Source: Leptospiraceae bacterium (GTDB lineage Bacteria > Spirochaetota > Leptospiria > Leptospirales > Leptospiraceae). Taken from it: a stretch of DNA of 64,000 nt. A program made the translations under genes and the position numbers. Each line of letters opens with the position of its first letter. The stretch's first letter is position 1. Location of the stretch: NCBI GenBank assembly GCA_024233865.1, contig JACKPA010000005.1:124001-188000 (forward strand), written 5' to 3'. Positions 28,572 to 35,981 of this stretch are shown here, piece by piece. The notes under the pieces are model-generated. The model searched no databases. It was given only the letters and a program-made list of their open reading frames with translations, and had not been told where the DNA came from.

Positions 28572-29477
28572 TTAAGGCAGTCCAACATCACCTACCTGTA
28601 TCCAGTCAACTTCTTGTAGTTTACACTTCCATCCAGAAAGAAAATAGGGATTTACTGGAGTATAGTTCTCTGCTTCGCAGGCATTATACAAGTAGAAATT
28701 ATATCGATCTATTATACTCGCTAAAGGTACTACTGTTTTAAGTTTGCTTAAACAATCTTTCAAAGATGTTCTGGTATAGTATTTGTTTTTATTTATTCCA
28801 GCGGAAATTTGAAATGTGTTAGGAGAGTTCAATAAAAGATTAGAATAAAAAACATTACTTATTGAAGGTGATGGAGAATCTTCAAAATCCGTCAAAGATA
28901 ACTTTAGATCATAACGAGCTTTGTCTCCAGGCCACAAGCAAAGGATGAATATATAGTCACCAGGTTCTATATCCGTACTTTTGGTTTCATCACCAGACGC
29001 AGAACCTACATCTGTTGTTACTTCGTTATTGTAGTTAGTTGTAGTATTAGATAGTTCTGATTCTCCGTTTTTACTTATTTTAATACTGCATTCTCCCCCA
29101 GTTTTTACGATGGATCTATAATATAGTTTTGTATAAGTAGTGTCATTCGGTACAATCGTATAAAATATGTCATAATCATAATTTCCTATGGAAATGACTC
29201 CTTGTACTCGAGTGTCTTGTGTAGGAGAAAGAAAGTCAAATTTTTGGGCTTGACTGTAAGAATCATTTGGCTCAAAATCAGTAACAAATTTCGCATCAGA
29301 AGTAGAAGGACATGTGAAGCTTCCATTTATTTCAAGAACCATTCCAACATAGCTATATAATTGAATCTTTTCTTGGATTTTCTTTATAGCTTCATTACCT
29401 TTTACTATTTTAAGTCCTCCTGTATATTTACATTGAATAAATATGTTTAGAATTACTATAAAGAATATTTGTTTCAT
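28572..29477 (-). CDS. PPC-like domain lipoprotein, paralogue of the gene at 9102-9977
   Basis: 301 residues. MKQIFFIVILNIFIQC precedes KYTGGLKIVKGNEAIKKIQEK, matching the MYTGGGDTISGKEAKQKIE start of the gene beside P83/100. FEPNDSYSQAQKFDF ... VQGVISIGNYDYDIFYTIVP is a recognisable PPC-domain pattern (EPNDS...A...GxI...D.D.F). The C-terminus KYYTRTSLKDCLSKL ... ENYTPVNPYFLSGWKCKLQEVDWIQVG again mirrors the paralogue. It lies in unit 2 of the inserted region, while its paralogue sits in what looks like core genome. Confidence 0.75.
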   Translation of the reverse strand: MKQIFFIVILNIFIQCKYTGGLKIVKGNEAIKKIQEKIQLYSYVGMVLEINGSFTCPSTSDAKFVTDFEPNDSYSQAQKFDFLSPTQDTRVQGVISIGNYDYDIFYTIVPNDTTYTKLYYRSIVKTGGECSIKISKNGESELSNTTTNYNNEVTTDVGSASGDETKSTDIEPGDYIFILCLWPGDKARYDLKLSLTDFEDSPSPSISNVFYSNLLLNSPNTFQISAGINKNKYYTRTSLKDCLSKLKTVVPLASIIDRYNFYLYNACEAENYTPVNPYFLSGWKCKLQEVDWIQVGDVGLP

Positions 29478-29506
29478 ATCAAATCTGGTTTACCAGTCTT
29501 TACAAA

Positions 29507-29824
29507 CTACTCAATTTTAAAAAATCCTTTACATTCATCCGATTTATATAATTTTTCACAATAATAAGGGAGGTTCCATATTATAAATCCATCGGGATGA
29601 AAACAGACATTTCCTCCATATTCTTTATAAGAAGAAGAAACATAAGGGTCTGTTGAATTTCTAAACCCCTCAAAAAAAAGATAACAAACAGAAAACATTC
29701 TTGTTTCGCATCTACTTATTTTTTCTTCTTCTTTTTGACATTTAGGAAAACTACTAGATATTCCAGTACAAAATGTTAAAAGGAAAAATAATAAGAATTT
29801 TATAAGAGATTTTATAATTTTCAT
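29507..29824 (-). CDS. Small cysteine-rich lipoprotein in unit 2
   Basis: About 105 residues from the ATG at 29824 (an upstream TTG at 29872 would add 16 residues before the signal). MKIIKSLIKFLLFFLLTFC is a lipoprotein signal. The mature part has cysteines in FPKCQKEEEKISRCETRMFSVCYLF, GGNVCFHPDG, YYCEKLYKSDECKGF. No family recognised. It is the first gene of unit 2, whose promoter would lie in 29825-30040. Confidence 0.6.
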   Translation of the reverse strand: MKIIKSLIKFLLFFLLTFCTGISSSFPKCQKEEEKISRCETRMFSVCYLFFEGFRNSTDPYVSSSYKEYGGNVCFHPDGFIIWNLPYYCEKLYKSDECKGFFKIE

Positions 29825-30015
29825 TTTTTCGTTAACAGCAATTCCTGAAGATTCATGATAGCCTTGATTCAAATTTACAATTTTAACTCTCTCTATGTCA
29901 ATTCTTTTTTATAAAAAAATAATTATTCTACCAAAAAATTCTATTGCTTAAGAAAAAAGCTTTCCATTCCCATATGAAATTTTTTAATTTAATTTCTGTA
30001 AAATTTAAATACACT

Positions 30016-30459
30016 TCATTTTCTTGATGTATAGATAATGCTTTGTAGCATGCCACATAACGTTAGAGCATAACCGAAGTAGTATTTAGTTCCGTTTTTA
30101 TCCGTTACAGTCCACTGGCAAGGACCAACTCCACAGGTTCCAGAAGGGACAAAAAGGTTGTAAGATTCGTTTTCAACTTGGTTACGATAATTTCCATTGG
30201 TGAGTTTTTGCAATTTTCCACCAAGTGAACTGACAAAACGATCATCGAAATCATAATGAACACCAGCAGACTCGTCTCTGGAAATAAAGCGCAAACTTGG
30301 CATCTGCCAACCGATTCCAAAAATTCCGTTTTGTGTATTAGAGTTGTAAGCCAATTGAATGTTTGGTTGAAAGGCATTTGAAACGGGTAGTGTGATGTCA
30401 ATTACCATGTTTGCTTTTCCGGTTGCGTCTACGGTAACTTCAGGCATAGCTTTACCCAT
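30016..30459 (-). pseudogene. SpvB N-terminal part of the split RHS gene
   Basis: An open frame of 147 codons whose first 128 or so are SpvB/TcB-like: GKANMVIDITLPVSNAFQPN, IQLAYNSNTQNGIFGIGWQM, SLRFISRD, ending GTKYYFGY. The last 18 codons (ALTLCGMLQS and on) are read out of the inserted element. The 5' end is also missing: an in-frame TAA lies about 10 bases before the first ATG, next to the MITE-like element at 30477. The continuation (NDSRIETLNLPPG) is at 25246, about 4.8 kb away. Confidence 0.85.
30048..30069. repeat. Right boundary of the inserted region
   Basis: GCATGCCACATAAC (30048-30061) is the right-hand inverted end of unit 2, facing GTTATGTGGCGTGC at 26626-26639. It is followed directly by GTTAGAGC, so that ATAACGTTAGAGC (30057-30069) repeats in direct orientation at 21586-21598. 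RHS coding sequence resumes at about 30072. Confidence 0.7.
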
Positions 30460-30476
30460 AAGTATGGAATGATTTT

Positions 30477-30700
30477 AACCACAGATACACACTGATTAAC
30501 ACGGATATGGGGAAGTATTGTTATTATAAAGTATATTTATGATAATTGTAAATAAATGCGTATTATATGAAAATAGTTTTATAAAAATCCGTAAGGAATA
30601 AGTGCGAGATTCACTATATAAACTATTCAATTTTTTATTAATCAAAAAAATCAAACAGGAATTAAAAAATCGGTGTCCATCTGTGTAAATCTGTGGTGAA
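30477..30700. mobile_element. MITE-like element with ACCACAGAT-type inverted ends
   Basis: AACCACAGATACACACTGAT (30477 on) and the reverse complement of CGGTGTCCATCTGTGTAAAT plus CTGTGGTG (30671-30698) align as imperfect inverted ends of about 28 bases around a 166-base AT-rich interior with no gene. ACACNGAT-rich elements of this kind are widespread repeats. It lies where the SpvB N-terminal fragment loses its 5' end, in the 526-base gene-free stretch 30460-30985; the rest of that stretch shows nothing else. Confidence 0.55.
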
Positions 30701-30985
30701 TAACAAAAAGATATGGGTAAGGATATGAACTTCAGGAAGGGATTGAGAGTTATAATTACAAATCAAATACAAAATAAGACTGAAGCTTGAAAGTTTTTCA
30801 AAAATTTCTATTTGTGTCATTTAATCAAAGCTGAAATTATCAACTTCTTTATATAATCTACAGTTCGTATTAAGGCTTTTCAAATGGCATCTAACTTAAA
30901 CATACCCCACTAAGAAAAAAAATAAAAAAGTCCAAGACATATAAACAGGGAATTTTATCTTATTAAGTAATCTTTAGGAGGATTT

Positions 30986-33199
30986 ATGAGACTTATTGTA
31001 GTATCCAATCGGTTGCCACTGACTGCGGTACAAAAAGACGGTGAAATCATTTTCCAAGAAAGTGTTGGTGGGCTTGTTACCGGTATAAGTGCCTACTTAA
31101 ACTCCACTCAAAATGGACCAGATGCTGAAAAAATGGATTATATTTGGATTGGTTGGCCCGGTATTAATGTGTCCGGTAAAGAGAAAAAAGAAGAATTCAA
31201 AAAAAGAACTTTAAATGAATATAAATGTCATCCTGTTTTTATATCTGACAAAGTTATGGATAAATTTTATAATGGATTTTGTAATAAAACGATATGGCCT
31301 CTTTTTCACTATTTTCCAACCTATACGGCTTATGATATGGAAACATGGAAACAATACCAGAGTGTAAATGAGAGTTTTTGTGAAGCAATTATGGAAGTTG
31401 CAGAGCCGAATGATCTAATTTGGATTCATGACTACCAACTTATGACACTACCCAAGATGGTAAGGAAAAAGTTACCCAACGTAAAAATCGGATATTTTCA
31501 TCATATCCCATTTCCAGCTTTTGAAATGTTTCGATTGTTGCCTCGTGCTTGGGGTGAAGATATTTTAGAAGGTTTGCTTGGAGCTGATTTGATCGGTTTT
31601 CATACCCATACCTATACAAACTATTTTCTCACAAATGTGTTAAGAATTTCAGGTTATGAGCATGACATGGGACAGATTATAATGGATAATCGTGTAGTGA
31701 AAGCAGACACATTTCCAATGGGAATTGATTTTGATAAATTCAACAACGCCGGAAAAAAAAGCGAGGTGCTGGAAGAAAAAAGGAATTTTGAAAATACCTT
31801 TGGTAAGAAAAAAGTTATAGTGTCCATTGATCGTTTGGATTATTCCAAAGGAGTTATCAATCGCTTAAAGGCTTTTGAGATATTTTTGGATAAAAATCCT
31901 ATCTGGCGAGAAAAGGTTGTAATGGTAATTGTGGTAGTACCTTCTCGAGTAGGTGTGGAATCTTATCAATTGATGAAAAGGCAGATCGATGAATTTGTTG
32001 GCAAGATCAATGGTAACTACGGAAATATTACTTGGACACCTATCATCTATCAGTACAAATACCTTTCTTTTGCTCCTTTGCTTGCTCTTTATAACGTTAG
32101 TGATGCCATATTGGTAACACCTCTTCGAGACGGAATGAATCTTGTTGCCAAAGAATACGTGGCTTCTCGGTATGATAAAACCGGGATGTTGATTTTGAGT
32201 GAAATGGCGGGTGCTGCAGAAGAGCTGGGTGAAGCCATTATTATAAATCCGAATGATCTGTTTGCTTTGGCGGATGCCATTAAACAGGCAATAGAAATGC
32301 CAATGGAAGAACAAATTCGTAGAAATACGATATTACAAAAAAGGTTAGCTCGTTATAACGTCGAAAAATGGGCAACTGATTTTATCCATTCTCTCCATGA
32401 AGTTAGAGAGGAACAAATTCGATTTGAGGTAAAACGCTTAGTTGACTCAGCAAGGGTTCAACTCATAGAGGACTTTAAAATTGCCAAAAAGAGAGTCATA
32501 TTTAGTGATTACGACGGAACGCTTACTGCGATTGTCAGGAGTCCTGAGTTAGCGGCACCTAACGCTGAAATTTTAGAAATAATTAAGCGTTTATCAGAGC
32601 AAGAAGCTACAGACTTTTTTATTGTAAGCGGAAGGGATAAGGAATTTTTACAAAAACATCTCGGACATTTGAATATCAGTTTTATAGCAGAACACGGTGT
32701 TTGGCTAAAAGATAAAACGGATACGGAATGGAAGATGATTCAACCTATTTCCACTGATTGGAAACACAAACTTTTACCGCTTTTTGAATTGTACACAGAT
32801 CGCTTGCCCGGTTCTTTTGTAGAAGAAAAAGACTTCTCCATCGCTTGGCACTATCGAAAAGCAGAAGCGGAGTCAGCTCCAGCCTATGCCCAAGCTTTGT
32901 TTGACAGTTTGAATACGCATTATACAAAGTATGATCTCCAAGTTTTGAGTGGAAGCAAGGTTATTGAAGTACGTAGCGCAAGTGTAAACAAAGGAAATGC
33001 AATAGTCAATTACTTGGGGAAAAAGGAGTATGATTTTATCCTCACAATGGGAGACGATTGGACAGACGAAGATATGTTTCGAGTACTACCAGAAGAAGCA
33101 TACTCCATTAAGGTTGGTATCATTCCCAGTTTAGGGAAATACAACGTTCATACATACAATGAAATTGTTGAGCTTTTAAATGAGTTGTCTTTAGTTTGA
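30986..33199 (+). CDS. Fused trehalose-6-phosphate synthase/phosphatase
   Basis: 737 residues. Residues about 1-470 are OtsA (GT20): SNRLPLTAVQKDG, GGLVTGISAYL, HDYQLMTLPKMVRK, IGYFHHIPFP, RLDYSKGV, LVTPLRDGMNLVAKEYVA. Residues about 500-735 are OtsB (HAD): SDYDGTLTAI with the nucleophile aspartate, SGRDKEFL and GDDWTDEDMF. Together they make trehalose from a nucleotide-activated glucose and glucose-6-phosphate by way of trehalose-6-phosphate. The fused OtsA-OtsB form is common in spirochaetes and Bacteroidetes. GGAGGA lies seven bases before the ATG. The thiolase-like gene follows after 18 bases. Confidence 0.95.
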   Translation: MRLIVVSNRLPLTAVQKDGEIIFQESVGGLVTGISAYLNSTQNGPDAEKMDYIWIGWPGINVSGKEKKEEFKKRTLNEYKCHPVFISDKVMDKFYNGFCNKTIWPLFHYFPTYTAYDMETWKQYQSVNESFCEAIMEVAEPNDLIWIHDYQLMTLPKMVRKKLPNVKIGYFHHIPFPAFEMFRLLPRAWGEDILEGLLGADLIGFHTHTYTNYFLTNVLRISGYEHDMGQIIMDNRVVKADTFPMGIDFDKFNNAGKKSEVLEEKRNFENTFGKKKVIVSIDRLDYSKGVINRLKAFEIFLDKNPIWREKVVMVIVVVPSRVGVESYQLMKRQIDEFVGKINGNYGNITWTPIIYQYKYLSFAPLLALYNVSDAILVTPLRDGMNLVAKEYVASRYDKTGMLILSEMAGAAEELGEAIIINPNDLFALADAIKQAIEMPMEEQIRRNTILQKRLARYNVEKWATDFIHSLHEVREEQIRFEVKRLVDSARVQLIEDFKIAKKRVIFSDYDGTLTAIVRSPELAAPNAEILEIIKRLSEQEATDFFIVSGRDKEFLQKHLGHLNISFIAEHGVWLKDKTDTEWKMIQPISTDWKHKLLPLFELYTDRLPGSFVEEKDFSIAWHYRKAEAESAPAYAQALFDSLNTHYTKYDLQVLSGSKVIEVRSASVNKGNAIVNYLGKKEYDFILTMGDDWTDEDMFRVLPEEAYSIKVGIIPSLGKYNVHTYNEIVELLNELSLV

Positions 33200-33217
33200 T
33201 GAGGATAGAAAATTATT

Positions 33218-34324
33218 ATGACAAAAGTTTTTCTTCATTCCAATGCAATTAGTAAATTCGGAAAGCACGAAACATCCATTTTAGAACTTGCCTCACAAGT
33301 GGCAGAGGAAGCCCTATATAATTTTGAAAGAGAACGAATTGACTTTTTAGTTTTTTCTTCTTTTACGCCGGATATGTATACAAACGAGTTTCATACGGCT
33401 GCCAAGTTGGCAGACTTGTTACGGCTTGGTTCCGTTATGGCAATTCGCTCGGAAACGGCTTCTTCGAGTGGAGCCTCTGCTTTTCACTTGGCTTGTAACC
33501 TGATTTATTCCGGTAGATTTCGTACAGGTATTGTTGTTGCAGCAGAAATCATGAGTCGGTTTAACCGTGCGGAAAATAACTTGCTTTTGGGTTCGGTTCT
33601 CTCAGATAGACAAATAAATTTATGCCTATCTATGGCTCAAGGTGGGGCAATGGTCACAAATTTGTATTTTCATAAATACGGTTATACTCGTGATGACCTC
33701 TACCATTTGGCAAAAAAATTGCACGACAATGGTTATAATAATCCTAACGCACAGATACGAAAACACATCACCAAAGCGGATTATATGGAAGCACCAATTT
33801 TTGCCATTCCTTTGGGTTTGTACGATATTTCCCCTTTATCAGACGGAGCTTGTGCCATTGTATTGTCATCCGACCTACAATCAAATATATCCGTTAGAGG
33901 ATTAGGGTATGGTACAACTCCTTTGCACAACGAAGCTCTTGATACGAGCTTTCCTGCATCCGTTTCTGCTTTCCAAAGAGCCTACCAAGATTCCGGATTA
34001 ACTCCGCATGATATAAAGGTAGCAGAGTTGCATGATGCTTTTACGACTTTTGAGTTAATCGGAGCAGAAGATGCCGAGTTATTTCCACGAGGCAGAGCTT
34101 TACGAAAAGTGATAGAAGGCGTTACACATCCGAATGGTAGCCTGCCGATCAATACGTCCGGAGGATTGAAATCAAGAGGACATCCAATAGGTGCTTCCGG
34201 CTTGGTTCAAATAATAGAACTGGTTCGATTTATGCAAAAGCATCCGGATAAAAATATCGGACTCACTCATTCTATTGGTGGACTTGCTACCAATAATTTT
34301 GCAACAATATTAGAATTAGGATAA
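33218..34324 (+). CDS. Thiolase-superfamily protein with Ser at the nucleophile position
   Basis: 368 residues with the SCP2-type thiolase fold. The catalytic histidine motifs are present: ELHDAFTTFE (about 269) and SRGHPIGASG (about 322). Where thiolases carry the nucleophile cysteine in the context A-C-A-S-G, this protein has A81-S82-S83-S84-G85 (RSETASSSGASA). Lack of the cysteine would block normal thiolytic or Claisen chemistry unless Ser replaces it. The position between otsA-otsB and the two sugar-phosphate genes, all within 20 bases, suggests a polar-lipid or polysaccharide-related acyl function, but no substrate can be named. Confidence 0.8.
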   Translation: MTKVFLHSNAISKFGKHETSILELASQVAEEALYNFERERIDFLVFSSFTPDMYTNEFHTAAKLADLLRLGSVMAIRSETASSSGASAFHLACNLIYSGRFRTGIVVAAEIMSRFNRAENNLLLGSVLSDRQINLCLSMAQGGAMVTNLYFHKYGYTRDDLYHLAKKLHDNGYNNPNAQIRKHITKADYMEAPIFAIPLGLYDISPLSDGACAIVLSSDLQSNISVRGLGYGTTPLHNEALDTSFPASVSAFQRAYQDSGLTPHDIKVAELHDAFTTFELIGAEDAELFPRGRALRKVIEGVTHPNGSLPINTSGGLKSRGHPIGASGLVQIIELVRFMQKHPDKNIGLTHSIGGLATNNFATILELG

Positions 34325-34332
34325 ACAAAAAT

Positions 34333-34932
34333 ATGACAACATTTGCAGAGCAATTTTTCAAAGAATCAATAGAAATTCTAAAGACAATTCCAACGGAAAC
34401 CATAGAAAAAATGGCTAAAGAGCTGGCAAAGATCAGAGAAAACGAAGGAAGGTTATTTTTTCTTGGTGTGGGTGGCAGTGCAGGAAATTGTAGTCATGCG
34501 GTAAATGACTTTCGGAAAATTTGCGGATTTGAAGCATATGCCCCTACCGATAACGTTTCCGAACTAACGGCACGCACAAACGATGATGGATGGGATAGCG
34601 TATTTTCCAACTGGTTGAAAACATCTAAGCTATCAGACAAAGACGGATTGTTTATATTTTCCGTAGGTGGTGGAAACTTAGAAAAAAACGTAAGCCCAAA
34701 TTTGGTTAAGGCAATAGACTTGGCAAAAACGGTTGGAGCAAAAGTCTTTGGTGTAGTTGGGAAAGATGGTGGATATACAGCTAAATCATCCGATTTGGTT
34801 GTTGTTATCCCCGTTACTAATCCTACACACACCACACCTCATACGGAGGCGTTTCATTCTGTTGTATGGCATTTGCTTGTTAGCCATCCGACTTTAAAAC
34901 TAAATCAGACTAAGTGGGAATCTGTGGTGTAA
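34333..34932 (+). CDS. SIS-domain sugar-phosphate isomerase, GmhA-like
   Basis: 199 residues with a single SIS domain: FLGVGGSAGNCSHAVNDFRKI (the GGSAxxxxH isomerase motif region) and FSVGGGNLEKNVS. The sequence type with YAPTDNVSELTARTNDDGWD occurs in O-antigen or glycan clusters next to GmhB-like phosphatases. It probably makes D-glycero-D-manno-heptose 7-phosphate from sedoheptulose 7-phosphate or a related sugar conversion. The stop TAA overlaps the ATG of the next gene (TAATG), so the two are translationally coupled. Confidence 0.85.
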   Translation: MTTFAEQFFKESIEILKTIPTETIEKMAKELAKIRENEGRLFFLGVGGSAGNCSHAVNDFRKICGFEAYAPTDNVSELTARTNDDGWDSVFSNWLKTSKLSDKDGLFIFSVGGGNLEKNVSPNLVKAIDLAKTVGAKVFGVVGKDGGYTAKSSDLVVVIPVTNPTHTTPHTEAFHSVVWHLLVSHPTLKLNQTKWESVV

Positions 34933-35447
34933 TGGAAAAAGCCGTATTTTTTGATAGAGATGGAGTGATAAACAAAGCCATTGTAAAAGATGGAAAACCT
35001 TATCCTCCATCGGATATAACACAATTTGAATGGAACGAAAAAATAGAGGAGGTATTGGATTACGTTAAATCACTTGGGTATTTGGCATTTATTTTTACCA
35101 ATCAGCCGGATGTAGCAAGAGGGGCACAAACAAAAGAAAATGTTGAATCAATACATAAATTGATTTTAAGCAAACTTTCGATTGATGAAATATACTGCTG
35201 TTACCATGACTCCGGTGATAATTGCGAATGTCGAAAACCAAAACCTGGAATGCTCTACGAAGCACAAAATAAGTACAATATCGATCTAGGTAAAAGCTTT
35301 GTTATTGGAGATAGGTGGAGAGACATAGAAGCCGGAAAGCAAGCTGGATGCAAAACAATTTTTATAGATTATCATTATGATGAAAGTTTAAAATCTCGAC
35401 CAGATTATGTAATTGATAGAATACAAGAAGTGCTATATGTTATATAA
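34932..35447 (+). CDS. HAD phosphatase, GmhB-like (heptose bisphosphate 7-phosphatase type)
   Basis: 171 residues from the ATG at 34932, inside the TAATG overlap with the previous gene; a start at 34914 would add six residues. FFDRDGVINK holds the two HAD aspartates, FTNQPDVARG is the Thr/Ser motif region, and CYHDSGDNCECRKPKPGML has the Cys-His...Cys-x-Cys pattern of the GmhB zinc site followed by the catalytic Lys. FVIGDRWRDIEAGKQAG is motif IV. With the GmhA-like gene it gives two steps of an activated-heptose route; no kinase or nucleotidyltransferase follows. Confidence 0.88.
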   Translation: MEKAVFFDRDGVINKAIVKDGKPYPPSDITQFEWNEKIEEVLDYVKSLGYLAFIFTNQPDVARGAQTKENVESIHKLILSKLSIDEIYCCYHDSGDNCECRKPKPGMLYEAQNKYNIDLGKSFVIGDRWRDIEAGKQAGCKTIFIDYHYDESLKSRPDYVIDRIQEVLYVI

Positions 35448-35474
35448 CTGTAGTAGAGATACGGCATCGTGCCC

Positions 35475-35909
35475 CTACGTTTTCAGTTTCAGTAGAAACC
35501 TATTTCCTTTCCAACTTAAAATGTATTTTTCATTTTGCATTTCGATATAAGGGGAAATTTCCAAAAGCAATTTTGTATGGAGTCTGCCAATACTGACATT
35601 GTTTAAGGGGTGATAAAGAATCCCTGATTCCGAATAGGACAACTGATCCGGCTGAAACTCCACAAAGAGAGTAGGGGCATAAAACAACAAGTTGTCATTT
35701 AGTTTAAAAAATACAAAAGGAATATCTGCAACTTTTATAAAATTCATTTCTTTCCCACAAGGAGACATATAAGGATAATCTTGATGCAAATCTGTCTCGT
35801 TTTTTATGATCCTTCTGAAAAAAAAATCCAAAAATTGGTTGTCTGTTAATTCGGTGTTGTCATGAAATAGCTTTCCTTGAAAATCTATGTAATAAAAATA
35901 TTCTCGCAT
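35475..35909 (-). CDS. UPF0598/DUF4505 family protein
   Basis: About 144 residues from the ATG at 35909 (MREYFYYIDFQGKLFHD); a TTG at 35933 would add eight residues. The motifs REYFYYID.QG.LF.D, QFLDFFFRRI, YPYMSPCGKEMNF and LYHPL ... LSWKGNRFLLKL match the UPF0598 family, known from the human C8orf82 protein and scattered bacteria. Function unknown in any organism. It converges on the glycan operon and is followed at 35467-35477 by half of the GGGGCACGA palindrome. Confidence 0.8.
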   Translation of the reverse strand: MREYFYYIDFQGKLFHDNTELTDNQFLDFFFRRIIKNETDLHQDYPYMSPCGKEMNFIKVADIPFVFFKLNDNLLFYAPTLFVEFQPDQLSYSESGILYHPLNNVSIGRLHTKLLLEISPYIEMQNEKYILSWKGNRFLLKLKT

Positions 35910-35981
35910 GAATATCTTCACTTTCCTAATCAAAAATCATACAATTCATTTTCCAACTTTTCAGTTTGGAAATTCTTAAAT

